Assembly (NCBI GenBank): GCA_029866025.1
Contig: JARXAD010000002.1
Coordinates: 422,616-486,615, forward strand
Direction of reading: 5' to 3'
Length of the DNA: 64,000 nt
Source of the DNA: Vampirovibrionales bacterium
GTDB taxonomy: Bacteria > Cyanobacteriota > Vampirovibrionia > Vampirovibrionales > Vampirovibrionaceae
Shown here: piece by piece, positions 7,979 through 16,553 of the stretch
Layout: each line of letters begins with the position of its first letter
Position numbering within the stretch: position 1 is the first letter of the stretch
Made by a program: the position numbers and the translations under genes
Notes under the pieces: generated by a model
Seen by the model: only the letters and a program-made list of their open reading frames with translations
Databases searched by the model: none
What the model was told of the DNA's origin: nothing

Positions 7979-9571
7979 ATGGGTTCTGCTGATATTAAAT
8001 TTTCTTTTTCTACCGAGTTGGTGGTGGAGCGTCGCGCTGATATTATTTTGGTACCGGTGACGACGGCAGCCAGTTCGCGTCGTCGCGGCCGTCCCACTAA
8101 AAAAGAAGCGGCCAAACCTGAAGCCAAAAAAGCGGGATTGCTGATGACCCCAGTGCTGTCTCAATTGGATGAAGCCATGGGGGGCGCGCTACGCAAAATA
8201 GCCCGTGATGAACAATTTACAGGCGCTAAAGGCAAATTGCTCAGCCTGCGTGTGGGGGATAATGACAAAGTAGCGGCTCGTAAAATTATTTTAGTAGGCA
8301 TGGGCGATCCGGCCAAAGTGTCGTTACGCACGGTACAAACCACCTTTACCCGCGCCTTTGGTGCGGCGTTAGAGTTAAACAACTTGTCGACGGTATCCGT
8401 GGTGGTGCCAGCAGAATCACCCAATCACACAATGGCCCAATGGGTAAGCATGGTGGTGGATGTGGCCCATGGTGCCACGTATTGCACCCAAGAATCTTTA
8501 AAGCCCAACCCTGCCTTGGGGCGTGTGGTGTTACTCACTGAAAAACTGCCCAGCATTAATTTACGAAAAGCGTTAAACGAAGCCGTGGTACTGGCCAAGG
8601 CCAAAAACGTGGTGAAAGATTTGGTAAACAAACCCGCCAACCTAAAAAAACCAGAAACGTTAGCCGCACTGGCGAAAGATTTAGCCAAAACCCATAAAAG
8701 CCTGAAAGTGAAAATTCAGGATGATGCCAAGTGGATTGAAAAAGAAATGCCCTGCTTTTTTGAAGTGGCGCGCGGGTCGGTGGAGTCGGATCCGCCTCGG
8801 TTTATTACCCTGCATTACAGCCCAACCGCTGTGGGGGCCAAACGTCGGCGCAACACTAAAAAAATTGCCTTGGTGGGTAAGGGCGTGATGTTTGATACGG
8901 GCGGGTATCAAATCAAACCCGGTAATTCCATGGTCACCATGAAAGGCGACATGACAGGCAGCGCCTGTGTGTTAGCCACCATGCAAGCCATTGCCGAGCT
9001 GGCTCCCAACATTGAAGTCTCGGCCTATGTGGCAGCCACCCCTAATAAAATCAGTGCCCAGGCCATGATTTGCGATTCGGTAGTGAGCACCACATGTGGC
9101 AAAAAGGTGGAAATTCGTCACACCGATGCCGAAGGTCGCCTCACACTGATTGATGCAGTGGCTATGGCGTGTAAAGACGAGCCCGATGCGGTGCTTACCA
9201 TTGCCACCTTAACGGGTGCCGCCAGTATGGCGGTTGGCTTAAGCATTGCCCTAATGGCTAATGACCAATCTTTGCGCGATGCCGTGGAAAAAGCGGCGCG
9301 TTGGGTGGGGGACCCGGTACAAACACTGGATATTACCGACGAAGATTTTGATAATATTTTAAGCGATATGGATGGCGCGGATCTTCGCAACACCAATAAA
9401 GGCGACGGTCGTGGATCCCAAACAGCGGGGGCCTTTGTGATGTGTGGTGCCCCCGAAGGAACCCCTGTGGTGCACTTGGATATTGCCGGAGCGGATATGA
9501 CCAAAGATGAAAAAGCCACGGCCATTGGTGTTAAAACCCTTATTCAATGGGTGTTGAACGAAGCGGGTTAA
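7979..9571 (+). CDS. M17 leucyl aminopeptidase family protein
   Basis: A 530-residue cytosolic dizinc aminopeptidase that trims N-terminal residues from peptides. The catalytic domain (about residues 225-530) has GKGVMFDTGG with the catalytic Lys and a metal Asp, MKGDMTGSA, and TDAEGRLTLIDAV with Asp/Glu ligands and the bicarbonate-site Arg. Two oddities are visible. The family signature NTDAEGR has His instead of Asn (residue 381). The N-terminal domain carries a basic insertion SSRRRGRPTKKE around residues 40-55. AAGGAG upstream supports ATG 7979. It follows two other peptidase genes, suggesting a peptide-degradation set, and ends at a strong terminator. Confidence 0.9.
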   Translation: MGSADIKFSFSTELVVERRADIILVPVTTAASSRRRGRPTKKEAAKPEAKKAGLLMTPVLSQLDEAMGGALRKIARDEQFTGAKGKLLSLRVGDNDKVAARKIILVGMGDPAKVSLRTVQTTFTRAFGAALELNNLSTVSVVVPAESPNHTMAQWVSMVVDVAHGATYCTQESLKPNPALGRVVLLTEKLPSINLRKALNEAVVLAKAKNVVKDLVNKPANLKKPETLAALAKDLAKTHKSLKVKIQDDAKWIEKEMPCFFEVARGSVESDPPRFITLHYSPTAVGAKRRRNTKKIALVGKGVMFDTGGYQIKPGNSMVTMKGDMTGSACVLATMQAIAELAPNIEVSAYVAATPNKISAQAMICDSVVSTTCGKKVEIRHTDAEGRLTLIDAVAMACKDEPDAVLTIATLTGAASMAVGLSIALMANDQSLRDAVEKAARWVGDPVQTLDITDEDFDNILSDMDGADLRNTNKGDGRGSQTAGAFVMCGAPEGTPVVHLDIAGADMTKDEKATAIGVKTLIQWVLNEAG

Positions 9572-9598
9572 TGTTCTTTCGGTCTTTAATCAAACCCA

Positions 9599-9631
9599 AA
9601 AGGGACTCGTAAATTTTTACGAGTCCCTTTA
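9599..9631. terminator. Bidirectional terminator
   Basis: Arms AAGGGACTCGTAA and TTACGAGTCCCTT form a 12-13 bp stem with T runs on both sides. It separates the convergent M17 gene and the minus-strand hypothetical gene. Confidence 0.8.
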
Positions 9632-9661
9632 TTTATGCGTAATTAAAATTAGTTAAAGCTC

Positions 9662-10126
9662 TTAAGGCTGGTAGTGATCGCTGTCAATATAATCGACCCA
9701 ATCAAAGGATTCGCTCTGAGGGCGGGCGGAAGAAGGCTTGGGTTCTATCACGGGTTGGCAAGCGTCCAATGGGTCTACAGCCACAATGGCTAGCGGGTCA
9801 TAATGCTGGGCCAATGAAATCAGTTGGCTTAAGGTGTCATTGGCCAAGGTATTGGCGACGTTGGCAAACTCGTTTGGAGACAAATTGGCCAGATAATCGC
9901 TCACAATAAAGACTTCTAAGCGCTCGTCTCCTAAAAGGGCTTTGCTTAGGCTAGAAAAGTTTTCATCGGAAAGGTCTTCGGTGTTTTGAGGCGTGCGCCA
10001 AGCTTGCAAGCTTCCATAGAGTGCTTCATCAGCCTGGTACAAAGCGGCATCATGCTTAATAGCTTTGTTTAAAGCCACTTCGTTTGTGTGGTCGATCTCA
10101 GCGTTGGAGGCGAAGTCATACGTCAT
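9662..10126 (-). CDS. Hypothetical acidic protein
   Basis: A 154-residue acidic protein starting MTYDFASNAEIDHTNEVALN. It is probably cytoplasmic and mostly helical up to about residue 110, with a Pro/Ser-rich tail ending DWVDYIDSDHYQP. ATG 10126 has GGGAG at 8 bases. A longer reading from TTG 10252 would add a hydrophobic segment, but this comes from the AT-rich promoter-like DNA upstream and is rejected. Family not recognised. It sits between two terminators, so it is its own transcription unit. Confidence 0.65.
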   Translation of the reverse strand: MTYDFASNAEIDHTNEVALNKAIKHDAALYQADEALYGSLQAWRTPQNTEDLSDENFSSLSKALLGDERLEVFIVSDYLANLSPNEFANVANTLANDTLSQLISLAQHYDPLAIVAVDPLDACQPVIEPKPSSARPQSESFDWVDYIDSDHYQP

Positions 10127-10255
10127 TGGAGTAGCTCCCAGAAGCGGAATAAAAGCCATTAGGATATATAAAAATAAAAACAATATATCGATAGGAATTG
10201 CGCTTTCCCCTAAAATTGTTACATTTTGAAATGAATGAAAAATGGGTTTCAAGCA

Positions 10256-10293
10256 AAAAGCCCTCTTGTTGGAGTGCGTTCAAGAGGGCTTTT
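10256..10293 (-). terminator. Terminator of the secreted coiled-coil gene
   Basis: Arms AAAAGCCCTCTTG and CAAGAGGGCTTTT make a 13-bp stem around a 12-base loop and are followed by a T run in the minus direction. Confidence 0.8.
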
Positions 10294-10312
10294 GCAAGTT
10301 AAATAAGTAGGA

Positions 10313-10774
10313 TTATTTAACAGTGGGGGTGCTAGGAGCTAATGTTTGCAGACTTTTCTCCAAAGACGCTTTTTGAGTGGTGAGGTTTTCCAATTTGGAT
10401 TTTAGGGCGGTCATTTCCATATCCACACCTTTGATTTGCATGGTGTACAGACCCACTACCTGCTCTTTTAACAAGGAATTTTCGGTTTGTAGTTGGGTAA
10501 TAACCGGTTGACCATTAAGCAACGAACCGGCCAAGCCATTGATACTAATACTGGAAGAGGTGTTAGGAGAGGTGGTGGTTTTAGGGGGCACCGTGCTGGT
10601 GGTTGTTGTGGGAGAGGTGGTGGTGGGGGGGGCCATGGTCATGGAATTAAGCATTTGCAAAGCTTGTTGAACGGTTGCACTATTGAGGTTGGTTGGGTTT
10701 AGAGTATCGGCGGCAAAGGCAGCAGACACGGATAGAGTGGAGACGATAGCAGCAAGAGCAAAAGCACGTTTCAT
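10313..10774 (-). CDS. Small secreted protein with Thr/Pro linker and C-terminal coiled coil
   Basis: A 153-residue protein. Residues 1-22 are a textbook signal peptide ending AAFAA. Residues about 48-75 form a low-complexity Thr/Pro/Ser linker (TTTSPTTTTSTVPPKTTTS). Residues about 95-143 form a coiled coil of charged heptads. The design suggests a periplasmic or surface spacer that oligomerises through its C terminus. AGGAAG at 7 bases supports the ATG. The linker DNA holds triplet repeats and an 8-base homopolymer, so its length may vary between strains. Family not recognised. Confidence 0.75.
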   Translation of the reverse strand: MKRAFALAAIVSTLSVSAAFAADTLNPTNLNSATVQQALQMLNSMTMAPPTTTSPTTTTSTVPPKTTTSPNTSSSISINGLAGSLLNGQPVITQLQTENSLLKEQVVGLYTMQIKGVDMEMTALKSKLENLTTQKASLEKSLQTLAPSTPTVK

Positions 10775-10940
10775 GGAGAACTTCCTTTTGTATAGAGGGT
10801 ATAGGGATAAGGGAATTACAGAAAGGCTAGTGCGTGGAGAAAGAGCGACGAAGCACCCTGATCAGCATTGGCCTAGCCGGATTAAACCATAAAGATGCGG
10901 CAGCCGTATGATACCAATGGCTTTGGGCTTAATATCTGGC

Positions 10941-12251
10941 TTAATACCCAATTTTTTCATTCACCATAGAAGCGGCAGAGGCTTCGTTCTCGTGGGCTTC
11001 TGGGAAAAACACACGATGTAGTCCTTGAACGGCTCGGTCCGCATCATTTTTAGGCACCAAACACGAAATTTTAATTTCGCTGGTAGCAATCATACGAATG
11101 GGAATGTTGGCTGTGGCCAAGGCTTGAAACATATCGGCGGCAATGCCGGGGCGGTCAATCATTCCGGCCCCCACAATGCTTACTTTGGCCAAATCGGCTT
11201 CTTCAAACACGCCACGCGCGCCTACCGTAGGGAGTAAATTTTCTAATACACGCTTGGCATCGGCGGCTTCTTGGGCGGTAACGGTAAAAGCCAAATCGTT
11301 TAGCAATTTGCCGTTGGGGTCGGGGTGACTCACGGCTTGCACAATCATATCCACACTGATGTTGCCATTGGCCATGGCGCCAAACACTTGGCCTGCAACG
11401 CCCGGTTCATCCGAAAAGCCGACGAGTGCCAGCCGTACCTGGTTTTTATCGCAAGCAATGCCTGTGACGCGGCGGTCCAAAGCCATGTTGTCTAACGCAA
11501 TGACCATGGTGCCAGGATCCTCCGGATGAAAAGTACTACGAACAACAAGGGGTACGTCGGCTTGGCGGGCGGTTTCTACCGATCGTGGGTGCAAGACTTT
11601 GGCGCCGACGCGGGCAAGCTCCAGCATTTCAATATAGGCAATCTGGTTTAATCTTATGGCTTCAGGAACCACACGTGGATCGGTGGAATAAACACCCTGT
11701 ACATCGGTGTAAATATCGCAGCGATCGGCTTGAAGGGCAGCAGCAAGAGCCACCGCCGAGGTATCGGAGCCACCCCTGCCTAAGGTGGTAATGTTGCCGT
11801 CGCCATCCACCCCTTGAAAACCAGTGACCACCACAATTTTCCCCTGATTGAGATGGTTGAAAATAATATCCGTATCAATGGCCAAAATTCGGGCGCGATT
11901 GGGGAGCGATTCGGTTTGAATACCGGCTTGCTGGCCATTGAGGCCAATGGCAGCGTAGCCTAATTGTTGAATAGCGAGGCTAAGGAGAGCGGTGGATACC
12001 ATTTCGCCGGTGGCTAATAAGGCGTCGTACTCGCGCCCACTGGCGCGGTTGGCTGTGGCATCGTTTGTGGCTGCGGGCATTAGGGTTTGGCCCAGCTCTA
12101 CCAGGTGGTTGGTGGTTTTTCCCATAGCAGAGACGACCACTACCACTTGGTGCCCTTCATCTGCCGTGTTGGCAGCCAAACGGGCCACATGACGCACTTT
12201 GTCAGCATCGGCTACCGAAGACCCACCAAATTTAAGAACGCGCAGCGCCAA
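10941..12251 (-). CDS. lysC: Aspartokinase
   Basis: A 436-residue aspartate kinase, the first step to lysine, threonine, methionine and diaminopimelate. The kinase domain (about residues 1-245) begins with the ATP motif KFGGSSV and contains TTLGRGGSDTSAVALA and the substrate region YTDVQGVYSTDPR. Two ACT domains follow (about 265-340 and 345-420), so feedback inhibition by lysine and/or threonine is expected. The start is TTG 12251, with AAGGG 7 bases upstream; no in-frame ATG precedes the KFGG motif. A C-terminal tail of about 20 residues after the second ACT is unassigned. Confidence 0.95.
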   Translation of the reverse strand: MALRVLKFGGSSVADADKVRHVARLAANTADEGHQVVVVVSAMGKTTNHLVELGQTLMPAATNDATANRASGREYDALLATGEMVSTALLSLAIQQLGYAAIGLNGQQAGIQTESLPNRARILAIDTDIIFNHLNQGKIVVVTGFQGVDGDGNITTLGRGGSDTSAVALAAALQADRCDIYTDVQGVYSTDPRVVPEAIRLNQIAYIEMLELARVGAKVLHPRSVETARQADVPLVVRSTFHPEDPGTMVIALDNMALDRRVTGIACDKNQVRLALVGFSDEPGVAGQVFGAMANGNISVDMIVQAVSHPDPNGKLLNDLAFTVTAQEAADAKRVLENLLPTVGARGVFEEADLAKVSIVGAGMIDRPGIAADMFQALATANIPIRMIATSEIKISCLVPKNDADRAVQGLHRVFFPEAHENEASAASMVNEKIGY

Positions 12252-12368
12252 GGGCGTACCCTTTGTATCTACAAAACCTTAGAAAACATCCTCATGGTGC
12301 CGGAAAACCAGCCTTATTGGCAAGAGGCAGTGTTCTTAAACAAGACAATGCCTAAACTGGTAAGGGGC

Positions 12369-13016
12369 TTAAAAGCCCACTTTGGCAATATGGGCCATAA
12401 ATTGTTGAGTCAGCGCAGGGCTCAGAGCTTTATCTAGGTTGTAAACAGTGAGAATATTTTCCATTTTGCCTTGCTTGGTCAGTTCATCGGGCGTTAAACG
12501 AATGACCATCAAATCCATGGAGCGGTTGGCATCACGGCCCTTCAGCGGGTTGCCACTCACTTTATCGTAGGCCTGAAAATGAGCACGCACATGCTGATAG
12601 GCGGCGGGTGTGGTCGTGGCTTTGTTTGTGATATCCCCGGTGAGTTTGGTGGGCACGTTCATGGTGCCTTGGGCTACCACATCAATTTGGCGTAGTGAGA
12701 GGCGGATGTTTTTGTTTTTTTTAGAGGCGCCCAACACTTGCTGAGATAGCTGTTGTACTAACACTTTGTTATTGAGGTTGCCAAACAAGTGGCCCGCCAA
12801 AAAAGGTTGCATTTGTTTGAGGGTTAAAAATTCTTGCTCGTATTGCTTGGATTTATAAATAGCGCCCGTTTGTCCCACGATGTTAAAGGGCTTGGCTTTG
12901 TAACTGGCCACGCCAGCCCATGCGGCAAAGCTGCTTAGCAATACGGTTAAAAGTAGGGCCATCATGCTTTTTTTAAGTACAGAGTGGCGCAAGAGGCGGG
13001 CAATAGCAGTAAACAT
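12369..13016 (-). CDS. Exported protein of unknown function
   Basis: A 215-residue protein with an N-terminal basic region and hydrophobic core (MMALLLTVLLSSFAAWAG) giving a signal peptide cut near residue 35. The mature part is basic with beta-like segments (LTGDITNKATTTPAAYQHV) and no cysteines in obvious pairs. A longer reading upstream overlaps the SDR gene and lacks secretion character, so ATG 13016 is preferred. The stop codon lies inside GGGCTTTTAAGCCC, which may act as a weak terminator. Family not recognised. Confidence 0.7.
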   Translation of the reverse strand: MFTAIARLLRHSVLKKSMMALLLTVLLSSFAAWAGVASYKAKPFNIVGQTGAIYKSKQYEQEFLTLKQMQPFLAGHLFGNLNNKVLVQQLSQQVLGASKKNKNIRLSLRQIDVVAQGTMNVPTKLTGDITNKATTTPAAYQHVRAHFQAYDKVSGNPLKGRDANRSMDLMVIRLTPDELTKQGKMENILTVYNLDKALSPALTQQFMAHIAKVGF

Positions 13017-13123
13017 GGGGCAGGCTCTTTTCGTAAAACGTAAATAACAAAAACAAAGGAGACAATCAGTGAATAAGACCGTATCAGTATAGCGAAAGTT
13101 CCAAGTTGGTGGATCGTTAAAGC

Positions 13124-13864
13124 TTAAACGGAAGGATTCAGGGCGCTGAGGATCAGTTCTTTGATATGGCAGTGGGCAGGCTGTTGCCACGTGTACCATA
13201 CCGCATCGGCTACGTGTTGGGGGGTGAGCATCCCACCTTTGTCAGGAGTATGGTTGGGATCGATGCTTTGCCACAAGGGCGTATCCACGGCAGCGGGGTA
13301 AATGCCCATTACCCGAATGTTGTTGCCCCGTTGCTCTTCAGCCACGGCTTCCGTTAGGGCGCGCAAACCAAACTTGCTGGCATCGTACACCGCCCAATAC
13401 GGGTAGGCGGTAATGCCTGCCACCGAGTTAATGTTAATAATAGTGCCCGACTGTTGCGCCACCATGGCTTGCGATAAAGCCGCTTGCATCAGGTACAGCG
13501 GCCCTTTGAGGTTGGTATCAATCATCCTATCAATCATCTGGGGCGAGACTTCTTGTACAAGCCCAATGGAGCCACACACACCGGCATTGTTTACCAAGCA
13601 ATCCAATCGACCAAAAGCGGTGAGGGTTTGGGTAACCCATGCGGTACTGGTTGATGGGTTTGTGACATCACCTGTGAGTAACAAAGGGGCAGCCTCTAGG
13701 TTGGCTAGGGTATTGGCCACGGTTTGGAGCTTGTGGGTGTCTCGTCCGGTTAGGGCCAAGCGGGCCGTGGGGCAATGGTGGGCAATGGTGTGGGCCACGG
13801 CGGCGCCAATGCCAGAACTGGCACCTGTAATAAGAAAGACAGGGGTTTTGAATGCGTCAGTCAT
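13124..13864 (-). CDS. Short-chain dehydrogenase/reductase
   Basis: A 246-residue classical SDR. The nucleotide motif TGASSGIG lies near residue 14, NNAGV near 88, and the catalytic Ser with YxxxK appears as YDASKFG around residue 155. TGRD after the second strand suggests NADP preference because of the Arg. The substrate is not evident; its neighbours (exported protein, pterin genes) do not fix a pathway, although SDRs next to pterin genes can be pteridine reductases. ATG 13864 is used because homology begins there. Confidence 0.88.
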   Translation of the reverse strand: MTDAFKTPVFLITGASSGIGAAVAHTIAHHCPTARLALTGRDTHKLQTVANTLANLEAAPLLLTGDVTNPSTSTAWVTQTLTAFGRLDCLVNNAGVCGSIGLVQEVSPQMIDRMIDTNLKGPLYLMQAALSQAMVAQQSGTIININSVAGITAYPYWAVYDASKFGLRALTEAVAEEQRGNNIRVMGIYPAAVDTPLWQSIDPNHTPDKGGMLTPQHVADAVWYTWQQPAHCHIKELILSALNPSV

Positions 13865-13931
13865 GGTGTGTTGAAATCTCCCAAAAGCCAAGCAGTATTT
13901 TTAAATGGTGACGCCATATGCAAACTATAAA

Positions 13932-13949
13932 AAGACCCCTTTGGGGTCT
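13932..13949 (-). terminator. Terminator of the folE2-PTPS operon
   Basis: GACCCC-AAA-GGGGTC followed by TTTTT on the minus strand begins right at the stop codon of the tandem PTPS gene. Confidence 0.75.
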
Positions 13950-14901
13950 AGCGGGGGGGAAGGTGAGTGGGCTCGAGGGTGGGGCCGTTGGGGCCGTAGT
14001 ATTCCACGGCGTTGTTGGTTGATTCCACCAAACGAAGCTTAAAGAGGCGGGCGGGCTGAGGAATGTGAGGGTTCAATTGGTCCCAAAGCACGCTGGTAAT
14101 CACTTCAGCGGTGGGGTTTAGGCCTGCCATGCAGGCCACATCCAAATTGAGATGCTTGTGGTCAAAAGGCTCCATGACATGGGTTTCCAGGGCTTTTTCA
14201 AAGGCCCAAAGGTCTACAATTAAGCCGGTGCGGGGGTCTTGTGGACCGGTCAGGGTCACATGAAGCTCGTAATTATGGCCGTGGCCGTTGGCGTTGTTGC
14301 ATTTACCAAAAATCTGCCGATTGGTGGCATCATCCAGCTGCGGGTTATGCAAACGATGACTGGCAGAAAAATGAAGGACCTTGGTAAAGGTGTGAACCAA
14401 CCGTTCGTTGGGCTCGGCTTCAGCCGTTAGGGCGGTATCGGTACTGGGGTAAAGGGTATTGGGCACGGCGATTAAACTCCCCCATAAGGTGTCGGTTTCA
14501 CTCACGGTAATCCAGCGTAGGCGGGTGGCATCGCCCCCCGGTAATTGACGAATGCTGGGTTGTAGGCGGCGCCACAACACGCAGCAAATGTTTTCAATGG
14601 CAGGTAAATAGGTTTCAAAATCGGGGTGGGCATTTAGGTTTTTAAAATCGTATTCGTCGGTAATGTGTTGGGCCAGCAGCTGCTTTAAGTCGCTTAAATT
14701 CAGCACCATGCCGGTGGTGGGGTCAATGGGGCCTTCCACACCAATTTCGGCAATGTAGTTATGACCGTGGCCTTCCCGCAGGCTGGCTTTCCAAAAATGG
14801 TCAAAGTTTTCGGCGTCGGTAAGCTCTGGCAGGGCCAAGTGATGACCGGCAGAAAATCGAACTTTACGGGTAATTACCACCAAGGCAGCAACAGGCGTCA
14901 C
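13948..14901 (-). CDS. Tandem 6-pyruvoyltetrahydropterin synthase / QueD-type fusion
   Basis: A 317-residue protein with two consecutive PTPS-fold domains. Domain 1 (about residues 10-145) has zinc His in FSAGHHL and GHGHNY but no Cys six residues before HGH. Domain 2 (about 165-315) has FSASHRL, the catalytic-type Cys in FGKCNNANGHGHNY, and FDHKHLNLD, close to true PTPS/6-carboxytetrahydropterin synthase. It is expected to convert 7,8-dihydroneopterin triphosphate towards queuosine, a biopterin or folate. The GTG start at 14901 overlaps the folE2 stop (GTGA), so the two are translationally coupled. Single-domain enzymes are about 120-150 residues, so this is a duplication-fusion. Confidence 0.88.
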   Translation of the reverse strand: MTPVAALVVITRKVRFSAGHHLALPELTDAENFDHFWKASLREGHGHNYIAEIGVEGPIDPTTGMVLNLSDLKQLLAQHITDEYDFKNLNAHPDFETYLPAIENICCVLWRRLQPSIRQLPGGDATRLRWITVSETDTLWGSLIAVPNTLYPSTDTALTAEAEPNERLVHTFTKVLHFSASHRLHNPQLDDATNRQIFGKCNNANGHGHNYELHVTLTGPQDPRTGLIVDLWAFEKALETHVMEPFDHKHLNLDVACMAGLNPTAEVITSVLWDQLNPHIPQPARLFKLRLVESTNNAVEYYGPNGPTLEPTHLPPR

Positions 14902-15770
14902 AGCAAAATGGCCTCACTCAAAGAACCTTCGGCGGTTTGGGCAAAGGCGTTGTGGGCATGAATACTTTCCAGTGCTTCCACCGAGACGTAAAACCCGTTT
15001 AAGCCCTTGTGTTGGCGTAATAACACCACCGCATCACGCACCACATCTTCCACAAATTGAGGATTATCGTATTGCCGTTCGGTCACCCACTTTTCATCTT
15101 CCCGCTTAAGGATTGGAAACACTGGGCATGAGGCGGTGGTTTCCAGTTCGTTAATGAGTTGGGTTAGAGAGACCGTATGAAGAGCTTCTTCAGCGATATC
15201 CATCCGTACCGTTAAATAGGCGCGTTGATTGTGTGCGCCGTAGTCGCTAATTTCTTTGCTGCAGGGGCACAAGGTGGCCATGGGCAAGGTAAGGGTTAGG
15301 TGTGTGGTGAGTTGTTGAGACGCGTCCAAGGAGGTGCGAATAACAATCTCGTACCCCAGGGGGGCCGATAATTGGCTGACAGGGGCAATTTTATCCACAA
15401 ACCAAGTAAAACGCGCCGTGAGTTGAGCCGATGACGACTGGAGGGACTGGGTTAATTGAGCCAATAAGGGCTTTAGGCTTTGAAGCGATAGAGGTGCGTT
15501 ATCTCGCCATTGATTGGAATCGCGCACAAAGCGAGACATGTGGGCCCCCTTAATTTCTGGGGGAAGTGTGACCGACAATGCGAGCTGAATGGGCGTTTGT
15601 TGTTCGCTAACCACAAGGGGGGTGTTATCTTTAAAGGCCCATGGTAGTAATAATTTTTGAATGCCAGCATGGGTTAAGGCTACCTGTCGCTCATCAGGGC
15701 GCGCTTGAACGTCCATCGTGGGCATGAGGGGTTTGGGCTTTGGGGAACTTGTGGTGGTTAATAAAGTCAT
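14898..15770 (-). CDS. folE2: GTP cyclohydrolase FolE2 (type IB)
   Basis: A 290-residue GCYH-IB that converts GTP to 7,8-dihydroneopterin triphosphate, feeding the fused PTPS encoded directly downstream. Diagnostic sequences are KGAHMSRFVRD, LCPCSKEISDYGAHNQR (metal Cys) and TASCPVFPILKREDEKW. Type IB enzymes are often used where zinc is limiting or type IA is absent. The start at 15770 adds a roughly 20-residue non-conserved leader; ATG codons at residues 16 and 19 are possible alternatives. The upstream gap is too short for a known riboswitch and none was seen. Confidence 0.95.
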   Translation of the reverse strand: MTLLTTTSSPKPKPLMPTMDVQARPDERQVALTHAGIQKLLLPWAFKDNTPLVVSEQQTPIQLALSVTLPPEIKGAHMSRFVRDSNQWRDNAPLSLQSLKPLLAQLTQSLQSSSAQLTARFTWFVDKIAPVSQLSAPLGYEIVIRTSLDASQQLTTHLTLTLPMATLCPCSKEISDYGAHNQRAYLTVRMDIAEEALHTVSLTQLINELETTASCPVFPILKREDEKWVTERQYDNPQFVEDVVRDAVVLLRQHKGLNGFYVSVEALESIHAHNAFAQTAEGSLSEAILL

Positions 15771-15847
15771 AAAACACTCATTTGTAAAAAGGTAAAAAAT
15801 TTTAGAACGTTAAGGGCCTCTGTATACAGGGCTATTGAGCGAGGGTC

Positions 15848-16192
15848 ATGATGACAGAAACCGATGTGCGACGCCACTTGGATGCCTTAATAACAGCAAC
15901 GGAGGATCGGTACACCAACTTCAATGCGGTGCGCGATTGGGTAAATGCGACGTTTCCTACAGTAGAACTGTACTTGGAAGACGTGTGGAATGAGCACGTC
16001 GAAGGCGAAACCCATTTTGAATACATTTTACGATCGCGCCAAACACTGGAAGAAACGCCGGTACTGGCCGTGGATGTGTATCAAAACCACCGAGATGGCA
16101 AAGGGGTGTGGCACTTGGGTGACTATGTGGAAAGCCGAGAGTTGGTGCCCATTGCAGAAACCGTTACGGCTTTTTTAGAGATCCATTTGTAG
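15848..16192 (+). CDS. Hypothetical small acidic protein
   Basis: A 114-residue acidic, probably cytoplasmic protein with no signal or membrane segment. It is divergent from folE2. GAGGG just upstream fits the second ATG (15851) slightly better than the first. Its 3' end overlaps the convergent lipoprotein gene by 29 bases. Tyr, Trp and charged residues are frequent (YLEDVWNEHVEGETHFEYIL). Family not recognised. Confidence 0.6.
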   Translation: MMTETDVRRHLDALITATEDRYTNFNAVRDWVNATFPTVELYLEDVWNEHVEGETHFEYILRSRQTLEETPVLAVDVYQNHRDGKGVWHLGDYVESRELVPIAETVTAFLEIHL

Positions 16193-16553
16193 GGGTAACG
16201 CTGGATGAGTTTGATTTTTTAGAGGGAGTATTAGAAGAAGCCAGGGGGCTGGATAAAGGACCGGACAAGGGAGTATCCGCCGACGAGAACGTCGGGTTTT
16301 TGGCCTTGCTGTTTGAAGATACAGCTTCTTCGGTGTCTTCATCCAACGCCTCCAAAGAAGCTGTGGGATCAGACGAGCCGGATGACAACGGCGGCATGTC
16401 TACTGTTTTTAGCGTGGGAGGCGAGAAGGGAGGCGGCGTCAGTGGCGCGGCTTCATCGTAAAAGGTGGGCCCACTGCTGCAGGCGGTGAACCCCAGACAA
16501 ATGGTGGTGCTTATCACCAGCAACAGTAGGCGGCTTTTAAGTAACAGCGTCAT
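16164..16553 (-). CDS. Putative lipoprotein
   Basis: A 129-residue protein with a lipoprotein signal: basic start, core LLLLVISTTICLG and lipobox FTAC with Cys near residue 26. The mature part is disordered, rich in Pro, Ser and Thr, and ends SLKKP. The start ATG overlaps the stop of the upstream cyclophilin gene by one base (TAATG), indicating translational coupling and a shared envelope role. The 3' end overlaps the convergent small gene. Function unknown. Confidence 0.75.
   Translation of the reverse strand: MTLLLKSRLLLLVISTTICLGFTACSSGPTFYDEAAPLTPPPFSPPTLKTVDMPPLSSGSSDPTASLEALDEDTEEAVSSNSKAKNPTFSSADTPLSGPLSSPLASSNTPSKKSNSSSVTPTNGSLKKP

Noticed and set aside
10127..10252. N-terminal membrane extension of the hypothetical gene at 9662
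   Set aside because: The hydrophobic residues come from AT-rich promoter-like DNA and need a TTG start without a ribosome site; ATG 10126 has a good one.
10560..10640. CRISPR-like or tandem repeat within the secreted protein gene
   Set aside because: The repetition is only Thr/Pro codon triplets in a protein linker, with no regular spacer structure.
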